From Epiperipatus broadwayi (taxonomy: Eukaryota > Onychophora > Udeonychophora > Euonychophora > Peripatidae), in the NCBI GenBank assembly GCA_028023455.1, contig JAQFVV010000049.1, forward strand, positions 5,011,149-5,075,148: DNA of 64,000 nt. The letters run 5' to 3'. This document shows positions 41,116 to 52,960 of the stretch, piece by piece (the stretch's first letter is position 1; every line of letters begins with the position of its first letter). Made by a program: the position numbers and the translations under genes. Below the pieces are notes generated by a model that ran no database searches, had not been told where the DNA came from, and was given only the letters and a program-made list of their open reading frames with translations.

Positions 41116-42377
41116 CAAAATAAGTAAAATATATTAACTGATTATATATAATATCAGATTTTTTATGTCTGTGCTCCAATTGATATCTTCAAACAAGTTT
41201 CTGGCTAATAGTTTTTGATGGAAATGAGTTTAGGATTGGGAACATCCAAAAAAACATCATCAATTTTTTACCTTAAACTAAAGACCTTGTTTAATCGGAA
41301 TTCAAAAATACCTTAAGATTTTGAATCATTTTGCTTGCAAATCGGTGTACTAAGCCAGTAACCATATTTTTTTAGTGAACTTAATTTTATGATAATTATA
41401 AAGATATTTTTCAAATTGTAATTATAGAGGATATGTTAAATGTAAGTATTAAAAGCAATGGGATACTTTATTGGTAAATTTTGCCTACAGACTAAATTTG
41501 TCTTTGTATATTACTTATACAGAATGCTCCAATCTGTTAGTTTAATTTTGGAATTCCAGTTGCAGTGAGGTAAAATAGAAGTTTTCATATTTATATTATT
41601 TATGCGTTGTTTAAATGTGTTAAAAAAATTTGAGTTACTTATTCATAATTAGAATTTAAAAATATTAAATTTAGTACATTTTATGCACTTCAACATTATC
41701 TAAATAGATTTTACATTTCCTTTTTTTTTAATATGCTTGGATATTTATAAAATTGTAAAAAAATATACTGTAACCCAATAACTAAGTAATTGCTAATATA
41801 TATATAGGGATTAAGTAGAGTGTCCATATTTCCATAGGAACTAACCGGGACAGATTACTATATATTTAAGTACAAAATAAAAAATCACAAAACATATCAA
41901 ATTTACATTACTAATAATATATTTATTTCGAAATATAAACGAAAGCAAAAGACAGTTGTTTGTATACATATATTACTTACCAAAACAAAATCATAAATTA
42001 AAATCACTTATTACTAATATACCAAAATAATGGAGAACCACTAGTATTTTGGGAAAATTACTGATCACCCAACCAAAAAATTAATTACAAAATATTAAAT
42101 AAATGAGTATTAATTTATAATAAATATATGGATTTAATATAAAATATAAAAATTAAATATAAAATTAAAAGTCAATAGATAAAAATAAAAATGAGTGATT
42201 AAGAAAACTGGTACATTAACTATCCAGAAAGAATATGTCAGGACATCGAGATAAGAGATAAAACAAACAAGTCTGGAAAAACTGGAACATATGGAGGTCC
42301 TAGAAATAAGATATATTTAAATTTATTTTAGTTCTCATTATTCATGAATTTTTTGCTTTCATCGTCATCGTTATCAG
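41116..42377. other. Anonymous AT-rich DNA
   Basis: No feature recognised. Confidence 0.5.
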
Positions 42378-42837
42378 CTGTTTTAATAAGATTAAAACAG
42401 ACACAACTTTCTATATGTATTGCCACTCTGTGCAAGCCAGAGTAATCAATGGATGCCATAAGGCTTGTGCATAAAATCCCCATCTAGTGCCTACTCATTT
42501 AATATCCTCAGACTAGTTTCTGGCTTGTGGCTTTTGTCAGTAAGGACTGCCTTGGATCTGAAAGCATTGCACCTAGATCTTAGGATCTAATGCAACCTCC
42601 CAGCAGTGTAGTGCTCTCAGAATCAAGGATTCTCACTGATGAAGGCCACAAGGTAGAAACTAGTCTGGGGATATTGGATGACTAGGCACTAGGTGGAGAT
42701 TGTATGCACAAGCCTTCTGGCATCCATTGATTACTCTGGATTGCATGAAGTGGCAATATGTATAGAGAGTTTTTGCCTGTTATAATAACAGTTATAAGCA
42801 AGCACAATAAATGGTGATCATGTACTGTTTTAATAAG
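42378..42837 (+). mobile_element. Family A retrozyme-like insertion, 13-bp TSD
   Basis: CTGTTTTAATAAG occurs at 42378-42390 and 42825-42837 around a 434-bp insert. The first half is the reverse complement (3' end outward: CTTATGGCATCCATTGATTA complement and so on, up to about 42600), the second half is direct and contains a hammerhead (42630-42671), then the CTTCTGGCATCCATTGATTA block, then GTTATAAGCAAGC and GGTGATCATGTA. The same inverted-then-direct design and the same 3' end occur at 25632-25840 and 50607-50812. Confidence 0.88.
42630..42671 (+). ncRNA. Family A hammerhead ribozyme
   Basis: CTGATGA (42636-42642); GAAAC (42656-42660); TA loop; GTC (42663-42665), the preferred hammerhead triplet. 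Stem I pairs TTCTCA (42630-42635) with TGGGGA (42666-42671) over six positions with two G-T pairs. Compared with the copy at 62384 (TCCTCA), the C-to-T change keeps pairing. Stem II is short and imperfect. Confidence 0.65.
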
Positions 42838-43400
42838 TAGGGTGATTCTTGTATCCAAATAAAAAAGTCCACCATAAAAATAAAAAATTTGAAATCAAAG
42901 AAAAAAAATGGAGTCAGAATAGCTGTAGTTAAAACAAAGGAAGAAAAATGGCACACAAACAAATACTCAATTCCAGCATCACAGATAGAACAACAAGATG
43001 ACCAGGGACAAACAGACTAATGATGACCAGTGCTGAACTAATATGTGTGAATGAATGTAATGTAGTAGAGTAACAAATGGTCAAAAATGAGATAAAGAAT
43101 ATTAATTATTATTTTCATTACAAATTTATTAATAATCATAATTAAAATTTGCATTCATTATTATATAGTTATTATTCTTCTATAAAAAGAACAAATACAT
43201 AAAGGTAAATATATGTATTTTGTTTCACTTCACATATATATTTTAGATCTAAATATTTAAAACACCGGCACTCTTCACATACCTGGAGTGTAATTGTAAA
43301 CATAGGAATTTGAACTTAGACTTTCAAGAACCCTTCAACTATCCATAGTATCTTACACAACTGACACACATGACTGCATACATATAGAAAAGATAAATAA

Positions 43401-43447
43401 TCACCAATATACATATTTCATGCTAAACTAGCACTCATCAGTTGAAC
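43401..43447 (-). ncRNA. Family B hammerhead ribozyme, minus strand
   Basis: On the minus strand: CTGATGA (complement of 43435-43441), stem II GTGCT/AGCAT with loop AGTTT, GAAA (complement of 43416-43419), stem III AT/AT with a four-base loop ATGT, cleavage triplet ATA, and stem I formed by TTCAA upstream and TTGGTG downstream (four pairs, one G-T). All core bases are present. Confidence 0.72.
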
Positions 43448-44061
43448 CAAATTAATACCTCCCACACCTGTGTAAATATAATCAGTGCTCAGTTTATATT
43501 AAGATAGCAAATCTTCATAATTTAATGAACAGGCTTCAATCCATTCCAACCTCTAACTTTTTTAGTTATCCATAACATTGAAAATCTAAAACTGGAAAGC
43601 CCAAATCCCATACTGATGCCAGTATTATTGTCATGACCAGGTTGACCTCAAGTCATTTTGACCCCTCATGTATAGGATCTTATTCATTTAAATACACAGA
43701 AGAGGGATTGGTAAGATACAGGCTTAATGTGTAAATATTTGAAATACAGACACTCTTCACATTCCTGGAGCCTAATTGTAAATATAGGTATGTGAAGAAT
43801 GCCTGTATTTCAGATATTTACATATCCTGCACATCCCTCTTCTATGTATTTAAATGGATAAGGTCCTATACATGAGGGGTCAGAATGACTTGAGGTCAAC
43901 ATAAACATTGCAATAATATCGGCATCAATATGGGATTTAGGCTTTCCATTTTCAGATTTTCAATGATATGGATGGCTGAAGAGTTAGAGATTGGAGTGGA
44001 TTGAAGCCAGTTCATAAACTGAGCATTGATTATATATGTGTGTGAGAGAGATGATAATCTG

Positions 44062-44106
44062 GACCATATGATGAGTGCTGGTTTAGCATGAAATATGGAT
44101 ATTGGT
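44062..44106 (+). ncRNA. Family B hammerhead ribozyme, plus strand, one core change
   Basis: ATGATGA (44068-44074; the C of CTGATGA is A), stem II GTGCT/AGCAT with loop GGTTT (44075-44089), GAAA (44090-44093), stem III AT/AT with loop ATGG, ATA triplet, then TTGGT (44102-44106) pairing with ACCA upstream. The change at C3 should abolish or greatly reduce cleavage. Confidence 0.6.
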
Positions 44107-44224
44107 GATTATTAATTTTTTCTACATGTATGTGGTCATGTGTATCAGTGGTATGATATAGTATAGATAGTTGAAAGGTGCTTGAAAGTCTGAGTTCAAA
44201 TCCCTATATTTATATTTTAGATCT

Positions 44225-44425
44225 CTAAAAATCTTGTGAGATTTAACTTATGACTATATTTGCTCATCTATTGTCACTTTTTCCACAGAGATCTTATCTC
44301 AGATCCATTTTAGCCTCTTCAGTTTTTCAATGACTTTAGTCCTTCTATTACTTGTCACTTCTCCTTAAATTAAATCTTAACGTACATTTTCCCATTCTTT
44401 GCCACGGTTTTTTATAATCATGACT
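44225..44425 (-). pseudogene. LINE relic fragment
   Basis: On the minus strand one frame reads RRTKVIEKLKRLKWI, the conserved helix near the C-terminus of RTE/jockey-like LINE proteins. Surrounding frames are broken. It resembles the relic at 45640-45960. Confidence 0.4.
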
Positions 44426-45639
44426 TACATATTTTTATGCTTGGCTTATTTATATATTGCTGTTTTATTAAATATTAAAGTCCTATAGCCGTAATGAAGC
44501 ATTTATTGAAAATCTAGGAACAACTTGTATATATATATATACTTTTACTACATAACAATCACAGCCTAAATTATTTTTTTCAAACTCCTGGCAAGTTTTA
44601 TTTTTTTTCTTATATTTGAAAAGGTGAAATCAAATGGAAATAATCAATAATCCAAAACATTCAATAGATAAAAAAAAATCTTTCTTTTCTATTTATATTT
44701 TGCTGTAACTTGATGTCTGCACACAAGATTTGCTGAAAAAGTGAAGTTTATTCATTAGTGTGTGTTTGTTCTAATAGCATTTTGTCTATAAATAATTTAA
44801 ATGAGATAAAAGCATTATATATATATATATACATACCATAATTTTATTTTATAAATTTATGTCTGTATAGGTGTGACAAAATTAAAATATTAAAAAGTGA
44901 CTCTAAATATGTATTGGGTTAGGTGTGAATATATTTATTAAACCCTAAAAGTTTATATTATAGATTTTTAACTTAATAATTATGACATATAATTTTATAT
45001 TATATGAGTTTCTCTGTGTGGTTTGTGCAGTAATATTGGCAGATTCTACAGCTGAAGTTTTATAGATTGGAGTTCAGTTTTGTCTTTTCCATAGCTCAAT
45101 CTTCATACGAACTCTTGAGCTTTTTAAGAACATTTAATTAAATAAAAATTAAATGGTTTGTTAGTTTAGTATTCAAATGAAAGTCCATACAAAATGGAGC
45201 ACAGAAAATGACATCTTTAAAGTGGAATCTATAAACCTTTAGCTTTAACTTCTGTCATTCCTCCAACTGTTCTAATTCACTCAATGAAATTTTTAATTAA
45301 TTACAGTTTATATCTCATTAAACACCATAATACTTTCTAAAATATATAGTTATTGATTTGCTATCATAGCTATAAAACTATAAAAATAAGACAGGTTGAA
45401 TTAACATGAATTGTATGAAAGATTTAACAGGGGTTTCTAGATGCAATATATAGTAATTTTAGGTTTTAATCCCAAGATCTCATTGGTAAAAAAAGTAGAA
45501 ATTGATTGAAGAATGTTAGTATTATACAGCACCATCCTGAATGATCCATTGATTACTTGGGTTACATTAAAGAGCTGAAGAGTAGAGGAAAAACTAGTCT
45601 CGAAAACATATAACTTACACCATATCCTTATCATATATT
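44426..45639. other. Anonymous AT-rich DNA
   Basis: No feature recognised. The open frame at 45437-45634 has no domain I know. Confidence 0.5.
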
Positions 45640-45960
45640 ATCATGACCATTTTCAGTCATTATCAATCCAGTGCATGATTAAGGTCTTTCCATATTTGAC
45701 TCAGTTTTTTCTGATCTCTAGCCTCTCTTCTCCACATCATACCAGAAAACTTTTTTATTTTATCTATTTATCGTATGCTATCTCTTTATAAGCCTTTCAC
45801 ATTCTCTTGAGATATCCTTTAACAATTTGGTCAGTCTAAATCCATTTTAATTTCTTAATTCTTTCAGTGATATCAGTAACACCTATTTGCCCTCTCACAC
45901 ATGTAATCCATTTTCCATTTTTTCCCTGTTATTCATAACATAGATCTCTCCATATACAGT
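45640..45960 (-). pseudogene. LINE 3' relic (C-terminus of reverse-transcriptase polyprotein)
   Basis: Minus-strand frames give VTDITERIKKLKWI (complement of about 45842-45880), TDQIVKGYLKRM, and nearer the end MWRREARDQKKLSQIWKDLN. These match the order helix, zinc-like stretch, and REAQDR..WK.L block at the end of many RTE/jockey-like LINE proteins. Two stops and shifts between them. Confidence 0.55.
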
Positions 45961-48900
45961 TAGAAGTATTGAAACTTCAGATAGTAAATACAAATATCTT
46001 AAAACAGTTAATTTAAATATTTATGAATTTCAAATTTTCTACTTGTCTAAGTTGTTGAATTAACTGATTACATAAAAAAATGTAAAAAAAAAACTATTAC
46101 AATTTTAAAATAATCATATCTTAAAACTTTTAAAACATTTTCATCATCTAATATTTGCTATTAGTCTTGTCAAAATTTGATTAATAAAAAACTATCGTTT
46201 TTTCGGGTATTAATAGGAATTTACATTATTTAATAAAAAGAGTATGCTACATTGTGTGATCAAGATATGGAGCAACTCTATTATATAATCTTTAATCACT
46301 CAAATTAAAATGTAACTTATTTTAAAAATAATTAGAAACATGTTACTATCATTAAAATGGAGACATACATATACATATTTGAGTTACTAAATTATAAACT
46401 TACTCAGGATTATTTTTTCATCTGAAAAAAGTCATTTATATATAAAAATAAAAAAATCATATAACATTACGAAGCTAGTCAAAAAAGAAAAATTTTACTA
46501 CAATTCTTTCATGACTATAATTGCATCTATTAGCAAATAGAACTTCACAAATAAAATTCAACAAGGTACAAACACGCATCATGCGATCATGTAATGTTTA
46601 GTGGTTTAAGATACAAATAACATATACACACATAGAAACAAAATAGCTTTCACATAATTCACTTCAAAAAACAACTACATATTTCCTTTAGACATATGTT
46701 TGGTTTGGTTCTTTTGAGAGAGATATAAATTATTTCTCCACATTATGAGATATTGATATTGCATGAGTAAAACATTCATTTTTTTAATTAAAAAGATCTA
46801 AATAAATAAACATAAATGGAAGTATGAATTTCAAGATTGATGTTCAGGTATGTCAATTCCTTTGATCACTTAACGAGTAGAGGTTGTTTTATAAAATGCA
46901 AATACAGTGAGTGATAATGCATTCTCTGAAAAATTTTCACTGGATAACTCATAATTTTATAACTGCTTTGAAAGCATATACTTCAAGGATAAAAGATTTA
47001 ATTAACTACAAGTATAGAGTCATGTTTTCATTTCATGTATAAATATAAATACAAATTATCTTCATTCTTTGAATATATGGATATTGAAACAGTGATTAAT
47101 TAAAAAGCTAAACATGCAAGCTTTTTTTATTATTAAATAGTCCATAGTCAAGAGATAAAAATAGAAAGTTAGATTAAAACTTGAGTGTTTTAATTCTTCA
47201 ACTTATCTGATGATTGTTTTGTGGGCAATTGCAATGAAAGAAGCTGATCTTGAAAATTTTACTCTGGGCGATAGTTTATAATTTAAAGTAATTGACTATG
47301 GGGAAGTGTGCTACAAGTTTAGAATATCTGTATTGGTTGTAATATAAATAACTAAAATTACCTCAAATCAATATTCAACAAAACTAACCAAAGAAATGAA
47401 AACTGTACAACATAACCAATGTTTTCCCTTCCAAGGCAGACTTCTCCAGTGCAAAGGATTAAAAAAACATATTAAGATATATATATATTTTCAGCAATTT
47501 CCAATTACATCTCACATTACCCTTATTTAAAAAAACTCTTAAGCAAGTTAATTGCTTCAGAATCATAAATTTTTAACAATAAGAATTCTTTAATTTTTAT
47601 AAATTTCATTTCTTTCAAAAAAAAACACCTATAGCCTTATCAAAATTAATAATATAGCCTGCATCTCTTTCATGCATAAATAAAGCAGAATTAAGATATT
47701 TATTTTTAACTCTAGTTTTAATATTTAAGTACGAGTGTACTTTATACACCTGGTTGCAAATCCCCTATATTAATTCTACTTTTACAAACTTTTATTCTTT
47801 CATTAAACAAATAAGTGTGAGAGAAGAAATTTGACCATTAATTAAAATTGTAATGCCTAGGACAGAAGAATATTGATCTCAAAGTTCTAACAGCTATAAG
47901 AATGGTATACTCCAGTATTTGGACTGTTTACCATGTAAGACTAGGCAAAAATGTAACACATTAGTCAGAAGACCCTATATATGCAGTCAAATCCAATAAA
48001 TAACATCAAACTCTCTGAAACTAGATCACTACAACTTCTAAGATGCTAGTAAAGAAACCATGCTGCTAAATTGATAATAAATCTGCTTGTCAAGTGAAAT
48101 TATGAAGATGATCATAACTATAACGAAAGAAAAGAAAAAAAAAGATATTTGAACACCCATAATTTACAACTTGCAATATTTTTTCTAGTAAGATATTCAC
48201 ATTATTATATTCAAATGGTTTAGTCTTAATAAACTAAAAATATGTTGTAATATGCTATATTTTATATCTACAGTTGAAACTGCTATAGATTTAAAACTGA
48301 AAACATATTAAATGTTATGTCATGTTTTATTTTTTAAATAAATCAAGATTTATTGACTATGCCTGAATTTAGGGTTTGATCTTATTGTGAGTCTGACCTT
48401 TTTAAAAATCAGCATATTACTTGCATAAGTTCAAATTATATATCACCGAAAAGAAAAAGTTTCTCATTTTTAACTACTTGCAATATTGAGTCCTATCAAC
48501 AAATGTTTTAAAAGTATACGTGATCTCTCTATACTTTTAAAACATTTGTTGTATTTTTAATAATACTTATAAATGCTATAATCAATTATTATTGTATATA
48601 CACACATATATAAATCTAACTATATATGCATATGTATTAATATACATATCTATATATTTGCATAAGCACTTTTATTTCTGCGATTAAACCTGAAATTGTG
48701 CATGAATAATAATAATAATGATGATGATGATAATAATGTCAATTAAGTGTATATGGAGTTTTGCGATATCAAGTCTTTACACTGCAAAAATTGTATATCC
48801 ACTTATCATATCCATGAAGTAGGTTCATATCTGGATCAAGACTTTTACTTTAGGTAGTTGTACTATAGCAAATCTAATTAACCATCTAACTTTTCTATTT

Positions 48901-50195
48901 TTAGATACATAAAAAGAGAGGAATAAAAAAGTCATTTAAATCTTTACCACCCAACAGTAAGCTAGTTTTATGAATACTGTTTCTTCTTCATTAATCCTCT
49001 ACGAACGGTTAATGAAGTCTTTTACCGATCACTGGTCTATTTATTAATAGACTTTTATTTCTACTAGATATAAATACGAATGTGTATACATATGTACAGG
49101 TAGATGATTTTGTAAGTATATTTGTATACACATAGTTATATATGTTGATATCTGTATATGAATATATGCGAATATACATCTTTAAAAATGATTTGATTAA
49201 TTTTTTTTGGTAACATTAATAAATAATTATTTATAAATGAAAAATAAAAATTAAGTTCTTTAATTAAATAATGTTATAATAAATATGTAAAGATGAGCTT
49301 TTTTAATCAAGTGATAACATTTTTCCATTAACACTTCTGCTATTCTATTTATGATTACTTTGATTTAATTCAATCAGTTATTTAGAAAATTGATATTACC
49401 TTTTATTTTATTATTTTATCCGCTTATTTAAATTAAAACTTGAAAATAAAAAAGAATTTTGTATTGCCTTAATATAATTTTTTGTTTGAACATAATAAAA
49501 ACATTTATAATGTAAAAAGATAAATTAATAATCTATATACCTTTTCTAAATGTAAAGATTGGTTTACGGCAATACTTGTCACCGACATAATAACTAATTA
49601 TCACTATGGAAATGCTTATTTCTTCCATCGACATGAATTACGCTGGATGTTTTAAAACAACAAAAAAAAAAAAACATAAATCATAATTATCCATTTACTT
49701 TAATATATTCATATCTTTGTTCTTTAAATATAAATATAAATTGATTTCTCCAATAAATAGCATTAGTAAGATTAAACTATTTATCATATTTATTGATTTT
49801 TTAAAAAAAAAATATTTTAATTGAATTAACTTTTTATGTATAAAAATGTTTAATTACACAAATACTATATATGGGTCCTAATTAAGAAATAGGAGAAAAT
49901 AATAATGAAGAAAATATATATCTAACAAATGAACAATTCATAAAATAATAAAAACGATGCTAGACAGATAAATTGGTTATGAAAGCAAAGACCAATTTAA
50001 AAATATATATAGAGCTGGTAATTTTCTTATAAACGTTTGGTAGTAGTGAGTTCATGGAATAGTATTTGTATTAACTTAATTTGTTCAAAATAATAATCTC
50101 AGTACATATAGAACAAAACATGTTGTTCTTTTTCTTGGAAGATATTTTAAGTCTTTACTTGACTTTAAATAGTCAAAATAAGAGTCATAGATCAC
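45961..50195. other. Anonymous AT-rich DNA with a perfect hairpin
   Basis: No gene recognised. A family-A-like scrap (GCGATCATGTAATGTTTAGT at about 46582) and the hairpin at 48497-48551 are the only structured parts seen. Confidence 0.45.
48497..48551. repeat. Perfect 22-bp inverted repeat with 11-base loop
   Basis: The left arm (48497-48518, starting CAACAAATGTTTTAAAAG) and right arm (48530-48551) are exact reverse complements. It could be a tiny foldback element; no flanking duplication was recognised. Confidence 0.9.
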
Positions 50196-50199
50196 ATGA

Positions 50200-50520
50200 C
50201 CCTATCTCTTATGCTTGTAAGTTATAAACAATGAGGATTGCCAATTCCTCTACAAGCTTTGTGATAAATGCTTAGCCAGAGCCAGCACTTAAAATATCCC
50301 TGTCAGGAACCCCTCCCCCAACCCCTGACCATGGTTTCATGCTTTGGCACTCCTCAGAGTGGTGTCAGGGTAGATTTAGACACTAGATCTAAAAATACCA
50401 ACCCAAAGCCAAGCACTTATCTAAAAGTTATCTATTGAGTGGAAAATCTGAAAATTTCAGACATCTACATGTCTTCAAAGCCAACTATCCAACTCAAATA
50501 GCTATATGGGGCTGATAGAT
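50200..50520 (-). mobile_element. Family C retrozyme-like repeat, copy 2
   Basis: Reverse complement of the repeat at 33090-33330 with extra sequence on the 3' side, ending near GGGTCATGTGATC (complement of about 50191-50203), which resembles the GATCATGTGATG end of family A. Richer in GC than surroundings around the ribozyme. No TSD found. Confidence 0.65.
50321..50363 (-). ncRNA. Family C hammerhead ribozyme
   Basis: On the minus strand: CTGAGGA (complement of 50351-50357), stem II GTGC/GCAT with loop CAAA, GAAA (complement of 50335-50338), stem III ACC/GGT with a two-base loop, GTC triplet, cleavage predicted at 50327/50326. Stem I pairs ACCACT with AGGGGT at five of six positions. Every conserved core base is present, with G in the free seventh position. 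Confidence 0.65.
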
Positions 50521-50597
50521 CTTCAGCCATGCCATGTATTAGTAGTCTTTACTTGACTTTATTTTACTTTTTATTTCCATAAAAAAATATTACCAAC

Positions 50598-50821
50598 ATC
50601 TATTCTTTTATTAAAATAGGCAAAACTCACTATATGTATTGCCACATACAGAAAGCTAGAGTAATCAATGGATGCCAGAAGGCCTGTGCACAAAATCACC
50701 ATCTAGTGCCTACTCATTAAATATCCCCAGACTAGTTTCTGGCTTGTGATCTTTGTCAGTGTTTTAATAACAGTTATAAGCAAGAATAAGAAATGGTGAT
50801 CATGTGATGTTTATCTATTCT
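50598..50821. mobile_element. Family A retrozyme-like insertion, 9-bp TSD
   Basis: ATCTATTCT occurs at 50598-50606 and 50813-50821 around a 206-bp insert. The left part is reverse-complement family A including a hammerhead with one core change (minus-strand CTGACAA, complement of 50753-50759, then GAAACTAGTC); the right part is the direct 3' segment ending GTGATCATGTGATG. Confidence 0.8.
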
Positions 50822-51709
50822 ATTGCAGTGATTTTCCATTTTATTAAATATATATTTCTAAACTACATATCAGAAAATAAGTTGCACTGCAGAATATGGA
50901 TTAAATGCTATTGATAAATCAGAATCCTAATATCGAAGCCCAATAGTTTTACACAATGTAAGTCACACATCAAACTAAGATCTTCGTTTTGAATATTCAA
51001 TAAAAAAAAATCAAACCTTTAGTCAACCAATGAAATGTGAGTTCAAAATTGATTTTTTGCGATGTTCCAAACAGAATATTTTAATACTGTTTGTAGACTT
51101 GTGTTGCAGCTTCATCAATATATTCAAAAGCAACTATGGTTGTCATACATATCTACATTACAAATGAATACCGTTGACTCATTTGAGTTAAAGATAAAGT
51201 ACAAACACTTTCTTAATATCTGTTTGATCTATTTATAGAGTGGCAGAAATAAAGAAATTTAACAAAACCACTAGAACAGTTATTTTTTGGGTGTATTTTA
51301 CAGATTTCTTAAAGTGAAATTAATTGAACAGTTAGTCTCTGTAGAAATTATAATTTTTGTAGATTTTATATAATGTTTAAGAAATATCATTTACCAAATA
51401 AATAAATTCCTTCTAACAAGAAATTAAATCACTTTTTAATTCCATCCACAAAAGTAAAATCTTTTTTTTTTTTTTTGATTGACTTAATGGCAATCTATAT
51501 TTCAATAGAAAGTTACATCCAATAACGTGAATTTATATAACCTGACATGATGAATGATAAATTTAATAACATCTAATTTTTTAAATAATTCTATGGTAAA
51601 TACAATTGTATACCTCATTCTGACTTATATAAATGAAATGAGTCACAACTTTATGCATAAATTACGAGATATATAATTTGAACAATGTATTATACATTAC
51701 ATCTTAAAC

Positions 51710-51710
<1 letters not shown>
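50822..51710. other. Anonymous AT-rich DNA
   Basis: No feature recognised. Confidence 0.5.
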
Positions 51711-51764
<54 letters not shown>

Positions 51765-51788
51765 TGATGATGATGATGATGATGATAA
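51711..51788. repeat. (TAA)n-(TGA)n compound microsatellite
   Basis: About 17 TAA units run directly into about 8 ATG units with no interruption. Confidence 0.95.
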
Positions 51789-52270
51789 TGGTGTGAAAGC
51801 TTAGGCAATGTAACACTTTATAAGAACGTTACAAAAAGAATGTAAAGTATTGTGTTGTACTTTCCATTGTGTACTATATATTTTGTTATGAATGATACAA
51901 GTGATTGAATAAGAAAATCTTTTATAGAAGATACTATTGTACACTGTACATTGATGAATGAATAATTATATTATCTTTAAATATTAATTGTAATATAATA
52001 ATTAAAAATAATCAACTTAAATAATATAACTGGCATGTAATTCTACATTTATTTGCCAAAGTTAATAAATGCCTAAGATTCATAGCATCAAAAGCAGGTT
52101 TAACATTTAACTTCTGAATTGAATATTTCATAACTACCATTAATTTGGAAAATTCGACTGATAGTTATAATTTATATTCATAATCATTATTTTAATTTAT
52201 TTGCATTTTATGGACACTTAAGGCTTTGGCAAATACAAGCATTAATAGTTGACTTAGTTTTATAAATATC
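51789..52270. other. Anonymous AT-rich DNA
   Basis: No feature recognised. Confidence 0.5.
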
Positions 52271-52275
52271 AAACC

Positions 52276-52960
52276 AGAGGCAAGTGCATATCATAATAGT
52301 CAATGAATGCAAAAAGGTTTGTACATAAAATCCCTATCTAGTACCTACTAATCCAATAATCCCAGGTTAGTTTCTAGCATGTGGATTTTTTATCAGTGAG
52401 GAGCTTTGAATTTGAGAGCACTACATGTAGATCTTAGAATATAGTGTAATGCACTATTCTATGGAGAGTTTTTTTTCTCTGATTTAACAGCTTGGGTAAA
52501 AATAGGAAGTGGTGATTATGTTGCATTTAATGATTTAATTTCATGCCTTCCAAATTGAATGATGTGACTATGGTTATTAAAGAACCAAGAATACCAAATG
52601 TATAGTTGCTGAACTGGGTTTAGTTCTATATAACTATACAAGTGAATGGTCTTAGTCTGAAAACATTATTGCATTTTTTATTTTGGACTTATAGCTTCAT
52701 AGTTACAAAATAAGCAAAAGATGGCTTTTGGATGGTTGCATTAAATCCTAAGATCTTGGTTCAATGCTCCCAAATCCAAACCTACTTATTGGTGAAAACC
52801 ACAGGTTAAAACTAGTCTGGGGATATTGGAGAGATTTTATGCACAAACCTTCTTGCATCCATTGACTATTCTGGCAGGCACTGTATAGAAAATTATACTC
52901 TCATTTAACAACTGTGTAAGCATAGGAAAGGGTGGTCATGTGATGTTTAGTAGTTTTATA
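52276..52960. mobile_element. Family A retrozyme-like array, degraded
   Basis: A reverse-complement part (52276-about 52450) is followed by a direct, nearly full monomer (about 52460-52960). Recognisable blocks include TAGTTTCTAGCATGTGGATT (minus-strand ribozyme remnant, about 52370), TAAAACTAGTCTGGGGATAT (about 52812), ATGCACAAACC and TGGTCATGTGATGTTTAGT. Neither hammerhead keeps CTGANGA intact. Confidence 0.75.

Larger units (their letters stand above)
43237..44224. mobile_element. Family B retrozyme-like insertion, palindromic, 14-bp TSD
   Basis: TATATTTTAGATCT occurs at 43237-43250 and 44211-44224 around a 960-bp insert. The left half is a reverse-complement monomer and the right half a direct one, meeting near 43750. 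Each half carries a hammerhead core, a GTCATGTGTATCAG phrase and TGAGTTCAAATCC (a B-box-like sequence) near the outer end. Sequence is unrelated to family A outside the ribozyme and the TCATGTG motif. Confidence 0.85.

Noticed and set aside
43237-44224. Pol III promoter in family B (TAGTTGAAAGG and GTTCAAATCC)
   Set aside because: Both boxes match consensus, but they are only about 15 bp apart, too close for a normal internal tRNA-type promoter.
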